From CAYYTU01 sp964474655 (GTDB taxonomy: Bacteria > Chloroflexota > Anaerolineae > B4-G1), in NCBI GenBank assembly GCA_964474655.1, contig CAYYTU010000144.1, positions 1-5,018 on the forward strand: a stretch of DNA of 5,018 nt. Reading direction: 5' to 3'. A program made the translations under genes and the position numbers. The notes under the pieces are model-generated. The model worked only from the letters and a program-made list of their open reading frames with translations. It did no database searches and was not told the DNA's origin. Positions 1 to 5,018 of this stretch are shown in pieces (the stretch's first letter is position 1; the number at the start of each line of letters is the position of its first letter).

Positions 1-6
1 AAGGAG
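1..6 (+). promoter_or_regulatory. Ribosome binding site for the first hydrolase
   Basis: AAGGAG lies 5 nt before a GTG codon at 12 and decides the start of the first gene. An ATG at 7-9 is in another frame and meets a stop at 13-15, so it cannot start the gene. The window begins exactly at this site, so promoter and upstream gene are not visible. Confidence 0.75.
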
Positions 7-11
7 ATGAC

Positions 12-860
12 GTGATCATCGAAAAGAGCGACGGAACCGAGACCTTTTATCGCACCTATGGCGACCCGACCGACGAGGCGCTGGTGCTCTTGCACGGCCT
101 GGGCGCCGATCATCGGATGTGGCAGCCCCAGGTGGAGCCGTTCACCGCGGCCGGATACTTCCTGATCGTCCCCGATTTGCTGGGCCACGGTCGGTCATCC
201 CGCGCCCAGACGCTGACGCTGCGAGACTGGGAGCGGCAGATCGCCGCTCTGCTGCGCGAGGAGAGCATCGAGCAGTGCACCCCCATCGGCGTGAGTATGG
301 GCGGGGTCATCGCCCAGTCGTTCGCCGTGCACCACCCGGAAAAGGTGAGCCGCCTGATCCTGGCGGACACCTTCGGCGAGATGAAGACGCTCTTGGAGAA
401 AGCGGGGGGCTTCGCACAGCTGGCGGGACTTCGCCTCTGCAATCTGCTGGGTCCCCAGGTGCTGGCGTGGATGATGACCAAGGCATACAATCCTCCCTTT
501 GCCCGGAAAGCACGAGCGTACTTCCGAGAGGTCAGCTTGCAGGCCGACCTCGACCAGTTGATCCTGGCCCGCAAGGCCATCAACCAGGTGGACGTGCTGA
601 AGGACCTGAGCGCGGTCGACGTTCCAGCCCTGGTCCTGGTGGGCGATCAGTTCGGCGAGTGGTTCATTGCGATCAATCGCAAGGTCGCGGAGGCGCTGCC
701 GGAATCGACGTTTGTGATCCTGGAGAAGGCGATGGACCCGTCGAACCTGGTCAACCCGGCTGACTTCAACCGGGAGGTCTTGACCTTCTTGCGGGAGGGC
801 GAGGAAATTACACAGAGTTACGCAGAGCCCTTCACGGAGACCCACGGAGAAAGCATTTAG
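12..860 (+). CDS. Alpha/beta hydrolase-fold protein with degenerate catalytic Asp and His sites
   Basis: This 282-residue protein has no signal peptide or membrane helix and is probably cytoplasmic. It belongs to the alpha/beta hydrolase superfamily, near the 3-oxoadipate enol-lactonase-like esterases. Visible marks are the oxyanion-hole segment LLHGLG (26-31), PDLLGHGRSS (54-63) and the nucleophile elbow GVSMGG (93-98) with Ser95. The rest of the triad is odd. Where relatives carry G-x-x-D-x-x-T-P, this protein reads GDQFGEWF (211-218), with Phe214 at the usual Asp position. Where they carry AGH-x-SNLE-x-P, it reads AMDPSNLVNP (240-249), with Asp242 in place of His. No other His occurs after residue 108 except His278 in the tail. 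It may therefore be a pseudoenzyme or use a different mechanism, and the substrate is unknown. The start is GTG, chosen by the AAGGAG upstream. Residues from about 266 are encoded by a repeat cluster and look appended. Fold assignment is confident; catalytic activity is doubtful. Confidence 0.9.
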   Translation: MIIEKSDGTETFYRTYGDPTDEALVLLHGLGADHRMWQPQVEPFTAAGYFLIVPDLLGHGRSSRAQTLTLRDWERQIAALLREESIEQCTPIGVSMGGVIAQSFAVHHPEKVSRLILADTFGEMKTLLEKAGGFAQLAGLRLCNLLGPQVLAWMMTKAYNPPFARKARAYFREVSLQADLDQLILARKAINQVDVLKDLSAVDVPALVLVGDQFGEWFIAINRKVAEALPESTFVILEKAMDPSNLVNPADFNREVLTFLREGEEITQSYAEPFTETHGESI

Positions 861-882
861 ATCTCCCGTCCGTTCTCTGTGT
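810..882. repeat. Short repeat cluster with inverted ends across the first gene's stop codon
   Basis: Four related heptamers, CACAGAG (811-817), CGCAGAG (821-827), CACGGAG (833-839) and CACGGAG (843-849), recur every 10-12 nt. An exact 8-bp inverted repeat, ACACAGAG (810-817) and CTCTGTGT (875-882), closes the block. Inside it GGAGA (846-850) can pair with TCTCC (862-866). The stop codon of the first hydrolase (858-860) lies within. From general memory, CACAGAG/CACGGAG-type repeats are scattered between genes in many environmental bacterial genomes; this could not be checked here. No T-run follows, so it is not a classical terminator. Confidence 0.6.
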
Positions 883-898
883 TCAAAAGGAACTTATT

Positions 899-1879
899 AT
901 GCAAACATTCTTAACCACCTTCAAATGGCTTCTAGTTGGACTGGTAGGGTTGCTGTTACTCCTGATTATCGGCAGTACCATCAATCACCGGCTGCGAATA
1001 CCGAGGGAAGAAGATGCCTATCCACCGCCCGGGCAACTGGTGGCGGTGAATGGCCACCGGCTCCACGTCTACGCCGAAGGGACAGGCGATCCGACGCTCG
1101 TTTTTCTTGCGGGCAGCGGCACCACCGCCCCTGCGCTGGATTTCAAGGGGCTCTATCGCCTCCTGTCCGACGATTACCGCGCGGTCGTCGTGGAACGGGC
1201 CGGGTACGGCTGGAGCGAGGACGGCGGCACCTCCCGTGACATCGAGGCGGTGCTCAACGAAACCCGCCAGGCACTGGCGTCCGCCGGGGAAAGCCCGCCC
1301 TACATCCTGCTGCCCCACTCGATGGGCGCCCTGGAGGCCGTCCATTGGGCCAACCGCCACCCCGACGAAGTGGCTGCCATTATCGGGCTGGACCCGGCTG
1401 TGCCCCCGATTTATGAGATCATGCCACCGCAGCGTCTGATGGCGACACTGGTCTCCTTCATCGGCCAGACCGGCCTGCTGCGCCTGGCGCCTTCTATCTG
1501 TCTCGAGTCACCCGCCGCGAACTATTTGACCGAGGCCGAAATGTCCGCCTACTGCTCGATTATGGTCCGACGCACCTTTACCGCCGATATGCAGGCCGAG
1601 GTCGAGGCGGTCCAGGCCAACGCCCGGCGGGTCGCTGCAGAGGGCATGCCCGATGTGCCCTTTTACGCCTTGATCTCCAACGGTGACGGCGTACCGGTGG
1701 ACAACTGGCGCGAGGTGTTGGCGGCTTACGTCGAGGCAGCCGGCGGCCAATACAAGATGCTAGACGTGGGCCATCACCTCTACGCTCAAGCCCCCCACCT
1801 GATCGCCGAGGAGATTCGGGCCTTTTTGCAGCAACACCGTGAATCGAGTTCGCTTCACAAGGCTCAAAGATTACGATAA
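899..1879 (+). CDS. Membrane-anchored alpha/beta hydrolase
   Basis: This 326-residue protein starts with one hydrophobic helix (about 9-27) without a lipobox or clear cleavage site, so it is probably a membrane anchor with the catalytic domain outside the cytoplasm. The alpha/beta hydrolase domain (about 45-312) shows FLAGSG (69-74) at the oxyanion hole, ERAGYGWSE (99-107), a nucleophile elbow LPHSMGA (138-144) with Ser141, a possible acid at Asp165 in GLDPAVP or Asp263 in NGDG, and the catalytic His292 in VGHHLY (290-295). The elbow is P-H-S-M-G, with Pro replacing the first Gly of GxSxG. Unlike the preceding hydrolase, a full triad can be assigned. The substrate, probably an ester or amide, is unknown. 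AAAAGGAA (885-892) lies 6 nt before the ATG. The gene follows the first hydrolase after 38 nt and is probably cotranscribed with it. The two proteins are too different to be a recent duplication. Confidence 0.92.
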   Translation: MQTFLTTFKWLLVGLVGLLLLLIIGSTINHRLRIPREEDAYPPPGQLVAVNGHRLHVYAEGTGDPTLVFLAGSGTTAPALDFKGLYRLLSDDYRAVVVERAGYGWSEDGGTSRDIEAVLNETRQALASAGESPPYILLPHSMGALEAVHWANRHPDEVAAIIGLDPAVPPIYEIMPPQRLMATLVSFIGQTGLLRLAPSICLESPAANYLTEAEMSAYCSIMVRRTFTADMQAEVEAVQANARRVAAEGMPDVPFYALISNGDGVPVDNWREVLAAYVEAAGGQYKMLDVGHHLYAQAPHLIAEEIRAFLQQHRESSSLHKAQRLR

Positions 1880-1904
1880 AAGGCAAGGTGTCGTGATGGG
1901 TATA

Positions 1905-1912
1905 AGTTAGAA
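1905..1912. repeat. Left target-site duplication of the MITE-like element
   Basis: AGTTAGAA stands immediately outside the left end of the element at 1913 and is repeated exactly at 2065-2072, immediately outside the right end. The match reaches 9 bp if the next G is counted, but on the left that G is the first base of the terminal inverted repeat. Confidence 0.65.
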
Positions 1913-2064
1913 GTATCCGTTTAGTCTTCTAAGGTGCAACGCACTTGCTGACCAGCGAAAGCATTGAGCAATCACGTGAGCAGTGTGGAAAGCCTCTGTG
2001 TGGGGACGTTGATTTCAAGTTGGAAGTGCGTTGCACCTGATTGCTCAAAAGACTGAAAGGTTAC
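1913..2064. mobile_element. MITE-like non-autonomous element, 152 bp
   Basis: The ends form an imperfect terminal inverted repeat: 1913-1928 against the reverse complement of 2049-2064 match at 13 of 16 positions (GTATCC... and GTAACC...). Further in, an exact 15-bp inverted repeat, AGGTGCAACGCACTT (1932-1946) and its complement (2024-2038), continues the symmetry. The right arm carries about 8 extra bases between the two blocks. An exact 8-bp direct repeat, AGTTAGAA, flanks the element. It contains no plausible coding sequence. Terminal inverted repeats, a target duplication and small size are the marks of a miniature inverted-repeat transposable element. GTAA-type ends with 8-bp duplications are described for the IS66 family, so an IS66-like transposase is a possible mobiliser, but the left end reads GTAT and no transposase is present. 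A structured RNA or regulatory site is an alternative. Confidence 0.65.
1964..1974. repeat. Internal 11-bp inverted repeat of the element, left copy
   Basis: TTGAGCAATCA here is exactly complementary to TGATTGCTCAA at 2038-2048. The pair is interleaved with the 15-bp inverted repeat (1932-1946 and 2024-2038), so both stems cannot form as simple nested hairpins. On the right arm the two motifs directly abut, sharing base 2038; on the left they are 17 nt apart. Confidence 0.7.
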
Positions 2065-2072
2065 AGTTAGAA
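2065..2072. repeat. Right target-site duplication of the MITE-like element
   Basis: AGTTAGAA here repeats 1905-1912 exactly and begins at the base after the right terminal inverted repeat. It leaves 31 nt before the start codon of the serine hydrolase, so that gene's ribosome binding site lies outside the element. Confidence 0.65.
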
Positions 2073-2090
2073 GACACTCTCAGCAGAACG

Positions 2091-2097
2091 GGAGAGG
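2091..2097 (+). promoter_or_regulatory. Ribosome binding site of the serine hydrolase
   Basis: GGAGAGG lies 6 nt before the ATG at 2104. A nearer ATG at 2099-2101 is out of frame and meets a stop at its third codon, so 2104 is the supported start. Confidence 0.75.
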
Positions 2098-2103
2098 AAT
2101 GTT

Positions 2104-3627
2104 ATGAACAACAAGTTGACGGGGCGGAAAATTGCAGCCCGGCGACGTCTTAGACAAGCGGGGGTATCGGCGTTTCTCGTATTGCTACTGATTGTTGGCA
2201 CAAGCTGCAACGGGCAATCGTTTGGGCCTCAAGATTCCCTTGATACATTCATAGAATACCTTGACGGGCGTATTCCCCGCCTGATGAACCAGTACGGTGT
2301 CCCAGGGGCGAGCGTAGCGTTGGTGCGCGAGGGGACCCTGGTGTGGTCCGCGGCCTACGGGTACGCCGATCTTGAGCACGAGCGCAAAATGACGGTCGAC
2401 GCCGTCTGTCGGGCCGAGTCTATCTCGAAATCGGTAACTGCCTGGGGCGTCATGAGGTTGGTCGAGCAGGGTCGGATCGACCTGGATGACCCTGTGCAGC
2501 AGCACCTGGGCGATTGGGAGCTGCCGGGCGACGTCGGGCAAGAGGTCACCATCCGAAAACTGCTAAGCCAGAACGCCGGCATGCCGCTGGGACCCATCGG
2601 CGTGGGCGTGGAATATGAACCACAAAGCGATATGCCTCCCTTGCGCGATTATCTGGCGCAGGAGGCGCGGCCCGTTCGTGAACCGGGTTCGGGGTTCTTG
2701 TACTCCAACGTCGGGTTCAACCTGCTTGAGCTGCTTATCGAGCAGGTAACCGGGCGCGATTTTGCGGCCTATATGGAAGATGACGTGCTGACTCCGCTCG
2801 GCATGCACCGTTCCAGTTTTGGATGGGATGAGGCGCTGCGTCCGTCGATCCCGATGGGGTATGAGCAGCAAGGGACGCCGGTACCACCGTATGTATACCC
2901 GGTGAACGCCTCCGGCGGGCTATTCGCCTCCGTGGAGGATATCGCTCGCTTTGTGAGCGCGGAGATGACGGGCACCGACGATAAGAATGTGGTACTCGAA
3001 CAAAAGAATATTCGCGAGCTTCACACTCCAGAGGTGGATGTCTCCGGCATCTACGGATTGGTGACGGACTCGTACGGGCTTGGGCATTTCATCGAGCACC
3101 TTCCCGGCGGCCGACGGGCCGTGTGGCATGGGGGGCAGGGGCACGGCTGGATGGCTCACTTTCACGCGGTCCCGGAGTCCGGCGCTGGCATTGTCATCCT
3201 GACCAACAGCGAGCGCAGCTGGCCGTTCATGGCCCACGTGCTAAGCGACTGGGCCCAGTGGAACGGTTTCGGAGCGGTGAAGATGGGCATCATCATCTAC
3301 GCCACAATCGCCTTGCGGATACTAATCGGCATAGGGACGCTCGTTTCGCTGGGGCAGTTGTACCGCCTGTTGCGGGGGCTGTGCAGCGGCAAGCGCAGAT
3401 TCACGCCGCTATCCAGGGAGTCCCGCAAGACGCGGCTGCTGCAAGCCGTCCTGGGCATCGGCGTGATGGGCGCTTTGGCTTGGAGTGTCGCCCAACCCTA
3501 TCTGATGGTAGTGTCGATATTTCCGAGCACTGTCGGCTGGGCCGGAGGGACATTCCTCGCTGGGGCGGTCATTATGGTTCTTTCGGCATTGTTTCCTCGC
3601 AAACGCTCTTGTGTATCGAAAAGATAG
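2104..3627 (+). CDS. Beta-lactamase-family serine hydrolase with C-terminal membrane domain
   Basis: This 507-residue protein belongs to the serine beta-lactamase/penicillin-binding-protein superfamily (class C-like, Pfam PF00144 type), whose members act as D,D-peptidases, esterases or amidases through an acyl-serine. The basic N-terminus (4-18) and hydrophobic stretch (about 20-33) form an export signal. Cys35 follows in VGTSC, a poor lipobox because Gly sits at -3, so lipoprotein or uncleaved anchor are both possible. The catalytic domain (about 46-385) has all three motifs: SxxK at Ser106-Lys109 (SISK), YxN at Tyr200-Asn202 (YSN) and HGG at 342-344. The family's conserved GGLFAS (271-276) is also present. 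Three hydrophobic helices follow (about 394-416, 445-472, 478-497), a tail known in some membrane-bound relatives. Its natural substrate, cell-wall peptide or small ester, cannot be told. The CPBP protease gene starts 3 nt after its stop, implying cotranscription. A mobile element ends 39 nt before its start and may affect its expression. Confidence 0.93.
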   Translation: MNNKLTGRKIAARRRLRQAGVSAFLVLLLIVGTSCNGQSFGPQDSLDTFIEYLDGRIPRLMNQYGVPGASVALVREGTLVWSAAYGYADLEHERKMTVDAVCRAESISKSVTAWGVMRLVEQGRIDLDDPVQQHLGDWELPGDVGQEVTIRKLLSQNAGMPLGPIGVGVEYEPQSDMPPLRDYLAQEARPVREPGSGFLYSNVGFNLLELLIEQVTGRDFAAYMEDDVLTPLGMHRSSFGWDEALRPSIPMGYEQQGTPVPPYVYPVNASGGLFASVEDIARFVSAEMTGTDDKNVVLEQKNIRELHTPEVDVSGIYGLVTDSYGLGHFIEHLPGGRRAVWHGGQGHGWMAHFHAVPESGAGIVILTNSERSWPFMAHVLSDWAQWNGFGAVKMGIIIYATIALRILIGIGTLVSLGQLYRLLRGLCSGKRRFTPLSRESRKTRLLQAVLGIGVMGALAWSVAQPYLMVVSIFPSTVGWAGGTFLAGAVIMVLSALFPRKRSCVSKR

Positions 3628-3630
3628 GTC

Positions 3631-4557
3631 GTGATGGGCATAACGCAGAAAACACTTTCGTCAGACGATCACCGTCTGGGGCTGCGCGTCCTGGGCGTCT
3701 TCGTCCTCCTCTACCTCGCCGTCTGGGCGACGACGCTTGTGCTTGGCGTGGGTCCGAACATGCTGCTGCGCACCCTGGGCGTCGCCGAAAGGCGGCGCAT
3801 TTTGATCGGCAGCACGGTCTCCCGCAGCGGCGCGCTGGTGGTGACGGTGTTCCTTTCGGCTTGGGCGCTGCGCCGCGTGACCGGCCTCGACGCGCGAAAG
3901 GCGATGTTCCCGCTGCGTCCGGGCTGGCGGCGCGACCTGCTCTTCGGGATCGGCCTGGCGGCCGGCGTGATGGGCCTGCTCTTCGCCATCGAGCGCGCCG
4001 CTGGCTGGCTGACCATTGAGGGCTGGCGCTGGCAGACGCAGTCCGCGGCGGCCTGGCTGCAAACCGCGTGGCTGGCGCTGCTGGCAAATCTACTGGCCGC
4101 CATCGGCGAGGAGGCGATGTTCCGCGGCTACCTGCTGGTCGGACTGAGCCGCGCCTGGGGCCGGGCCGTCGGCCTGGCGCTGATGGCCGTGCTCTTCGGC
4201 CTGCCCCACCTGCTCGTCACCGGTGCGGCCGAGACCCCTTGGCTGCTCTTCACCGTCCTGCTGGCGCTGCCCGGCCTGATGTTGGGCTGGGCCTACCTGC
4301 GCAGTGGAGATTTGTGGCTGCCGGTGGGCCTCCACTTCGCCTGGAACTTCTTCCAGGGCGACGTCCTCAACTTGACCGGCGCTTCGAGCGGCACGACGCT
4401 GTTCGGGCTGCTCACGCGCCAGCAGGGCCCGGCCTGGTTCGTGGGCACCTCTTACGGCATCGAGGTCGGCCTGGCGGGCCTGCTGGGGCTCCTGATCATC
4501 GTCGCTGGCGTCTGGGCCTGGGCCGACCGGTTCGGGCGCGGGGCCGAGGGAGAATGA
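3631..4557 (+). CDS. CPBP-family intramembrane metalloprotease (Abi/Rce1-like)
   Basis: This 308-residue polytopic membrane protein carries all signatures of the CPBP family (Pfam PF02517), related to eukaryotic Rce1, the protease that trims prenylated CaaX proteins. Motif 1 is EEAMFRG (160-166) with Glu160, Glu161 and Arg165; motif 2 is FGLPH (189-193) with His193; motif 3 is HFAWN (235-239) with His235 and Asn239. These residues are expected to form the catalytic centre inside the membrane. Hydrophobic helices are likely near 17-39, 62-82, 103-120, 143-158, 171-190, 203-222 and 275-296. Bacterial members include bacteriocin-immunity and peptide-processing proteins; the substrate here is unknown. 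The frame opens with GTG (3631) directly followed by ATG (3634). The weak AGG at 3626-3628 gives better spacing to the ATG, so 3634 may be the true start. The stop of the preceding gene is 3 nt upstream, so translational coupling is likely. The gene looks richer in GC at third positions than its upstream partner. Confidence 0.93.
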   Translation: MMGITQKTLSSDDHRLGLRVLGVFVLLYLAVWATTLVLGVGPNMLLRTLGVAERRRILIGSTVSRSGALVVTVFLSAWALRRVTGLDARKAMFPLRPGWRRDLLFGIGLAAGVMGLLFAIERAAGWLTIEGWRWQTQSAAAWLQTAWLALLANLLAAIGEEAMFRGYLLVGLSRAWGRAVGLALMAVLFGLPHLLVTGAAETPWLLFTVLLALPGLMLGWAYLRSGDLWLPVGLHFAWNFFQGDVLNLTGASSGTTLFGLLTRQQGPAWFVGTSYGIEVGLAGLLGLLIIVAGVWAWADRFGRGAEGE

Positions 4558-4567
4558 CTTTGAACAC

Positions 4568-4583
4568 CTGGTCACTCGACCAG
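4568..4583 (+). other. Small hairpin just after the CPBP gene
   Basis: CTGGTC and GACCAG pair exactly around the 4-nt loop ACTC, 10 nt after the stop codon. No T-run follows, so it may only stabilise the 3' end of the message. It could also be chance, since a 6-bp stem is short. Confidence 0.35.
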
Positions 4584-4613
4584 CCTGAATACTGACCATC
4601 CGTGCAGTTCGGA

Positions 4614-4645
4614 AGCTCCCCAGATGATGGATGCACTGGGGAGTT
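4614..4645 (+). terminator. Possible transcription end hairpin
   Basis: CTCCCCAG (4616-4623) and CTGGGGAG (4636-4643) form an exact 8-bp GC-rich stem with a 12-nt loop, extended by a G-T and an A-T pair. It lies 56 nt after the CPBP stop and before the next gene. The bases after it (TTGCCTCG) are not a T-run, so a classical intrinsic terminator is not met. It may act with Rho or as a 3'-end stabiliser. Confidence 0.45.
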
Positions 4646-4653
4646 GCCTCGTG

Positions 4654-4659
4654 TACAAT
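4654..4659 (+). promoter_or_regulatory. Weak -10 promoter candidate for the lipoprotein gene
   Basis: TACAAT matches the sigma-70 -10 box at 5 of 6 positions and would start a message near 4666, after the terminator-like hairpin. No recognisable -35 box stands 16-19 nt upstream. The placement between a terminator-like hairpin and a gene start is the main argument. Confidence 0.25.
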
Positions 4660-4679
4660 TCATCATAGGTAACGAGGGA

Positions 4680-4697
4680 CCTGTCTATCACGACAGG
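4680..4697 (+). other. Hairpin in the leader of the lipoprotein gene
   Basis: CCTGTC (4680-4685) and GACAGG (4692-4697) pair exactly around the loop TATCAC. If transcription starts near 4666 it would lie in the 5' leader, 23 nt before the ribosome binding site. There is no sign that it sequesters that site. Confidence 0.3.
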
Positions 4698-4720
4698 GAG
4701 ATTGATGTAAAATAGCAAAT

Positions 4721-4726
4721 GGGAGG
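4721..4726 (+). promoter_or_regulatory. Ribosome binding site of the lipoprotein gene
   Basis: GGGAGG stands 4 nt before the ATG at 4731 and 7 nt before the next in-frame ATG at 4734. The spacing slightly favours 4734; the protein differs by one Met only. Confidence 0.65.
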
Positions 4727-4730
4727 ACGA

Positions 4731-5018
4731 ATGATGACCGTCAAGATGGAATCAGGACGAAGAATGAAACTCATAAGCCAGGTGATGATACTTTTGACCA
4801 TCGCCACTTTGCTCGTCGTCGGCTGTGAAGCGCCGCAGACGCCATCCCCGACCTCGCGCGACAGCTTCTCCAACCGCTCGACCAGCGAAGACGGGGCCAT
4901 CGTGGCCTGGAGCGGCTACAGCGAGGGGTACGAGCCCGGCGCGGAGACGACCTTCGAGATCAGCATCAAGAACGAGACCGAGCAAGAATGGCGCGGGCGG
5001 TTCTGCCTGCAACTGATG
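4731..5018 (+). CDS. Putative secreted lipoprotein, 3' end beyond the window
   Basis: The frame stays open for 96 codons from 4731 to the last base and continues outside. The N-terminus is that of a bacterial lipoprotein: basic residues up to Lys13, a hydrophobic core (about 14-29) and a good lipobox LVVGC with Cys32 as the lipidated residue. A Pro/Ser/Thr-rich linker (about 34-52) follows, then the start of a folded domain (about 53 onward) with alternating hydrophobic residues (TFEISIKNET), suggestive of an immunoglobulin-like beta-sandwich. I do not recognise the family. It is expected to be attached outside the cytoplasmic membrane. In-frame ATGs also occur at 4734, 4746 and 4764; the GGGAGG site supports 4731 or 4734. 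It is separated from the CPBP gene by 173 nt with hairpins, so it is probably its own transcription unit. Confidence 0.82.
   Translation, partial: MMTVKMESGRRMKLISQVMILLTIATLLVVGCEAPQTPSPTSRDSFSNRSTSEDGAIVAWSGYSEGYEPGAETTFEISIKNETEQEWRGRFCLQLM

Noticed and set aside
110..845. Long reading frames on the minus strand opposite the first hydrolase
   Set aside because: Their translations show no domain and they overlap a well-supported gene with clear family motifs. Such frames are expected opposite GC-rich coding sequence.
1901..1906. TATAAG as a -10 promoter box upstream of the serine hydrolase
   Set aside because: No -35 box at suitable spacing; it is about 200 nt from the gene and overlaps the target duplication of the mobile element.
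1924..2075. 9-bp inverted repeat GTCTTCTAA / TTAGAAGAC as the true element ends
   Set aside because: The right copy lies in the flanking direct repeat rather than in the element, and no duplication stands outside these ends. The 1913-2064 boundary explains more of the sequence.
3123..4019. 298-codon plus-strand frame spanning the junction of the serine hydrolase and CPBP genes
   Set aside because: It overlaps two genes with intact catalytic motifs in other frames, and its own translation looks like frame-shifted GC-rich sequence.
3572..4103. Overlapping minus-strand frames opposite the CPBP gene, rich in Arg, Ala and Pro
   Set aside because: Low-complexity composition from GC-rich antisense, no ribosome binding site and no recognisable motif.
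4554..4595. 13-codon reading frame starting on an ATGA overlap with the CPBP stop
   Set aside because: The overlap and the upstream GAGGGAG are suggestive of coupling, but the site is only 1 nt from the ATG, the peptide has no recognisable feature, and it contains the 4568-4583 hairpin. Chance is likely.
4708..4713. TAAAAT as a -10 box for the lipoprotein gene
   Set aside because: Transcription would start almost at the ribosome binding site (4721), leaving no room for it in the message; the -35 position is poor.
1..5018. CRISPR array, tRNA or rRNA gene, or phage and defence system
   Set aside because: No regularly spaced repeats with spacers, no cloverleaf or rRNA segments recognised, and no nuclease, helicase, toxin or structural phage gene. 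CPBP proteins are called Abi by name, but that alone is no evidence of phage defence.

Overview
The window looks like a stretch of a GC-rich bacterial chromosome. Every supported gene is on the + strand, each with a Shine-Dalgarno-like sequence, and there are two lipoprotein-type signal sequences. No marker gene is present, so the taxon is unproven. The mixture of small hydrolases, a CPBP protease, a lipoprotein and short structured repeats between genes would suit an environmental lineage such as Chloroflexota, but that is only an impression.

Layout: two alpha/beta hydrolases come first. One is soluble (12-860) and lacks recognisable catalytic Asp and His residues at the usual places. The other is anchored by one N-terminal membrane helix (899-1879). 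The 3' end of the first gene runs into a short repeat cluster (810-882), which supplies its stop codon and last residues. A 224-bp gap (1880-2103) follows. Most of it is a 152-bp non-coding element (1913-2064) with imperfect terminal inverted repeats, an exact 15-bp internal inverted repeat and an 8-bp flanking direct repeat. This is best read as a MITE-like mobile element.

Next is a tightly spaced pair: a beta-lactamase-fold serine hydrolase with an N-terminal export signal and three C-terminal membrane helices (2104-3627), then a CPBP (Abi/Rce1-like) intramembrane protease (3631-4557) starting 3 nt after its stop. A 173-bp gap (4558-4730) with three small hairpins and a weak promoter candidate separates these from a lipoprotein gene (4731 to the window edge), which is cut off by the window end.

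How the genes work together: 2104 and 3631 are probably cotranscribed, and both products would act in or at the membrane. The two alpha/beta hydrolases are 38 nt apart and probably form another transcription unit, perhaps once continuous with the second pair before the mobile element inserted. No pathway can be assigned. I see no convincing new multi-gene system. The most interesting items are the MITE with its target duplication, the degenerate catalytic sites of the first hydrolase, and the repeat-derived C-terminus.
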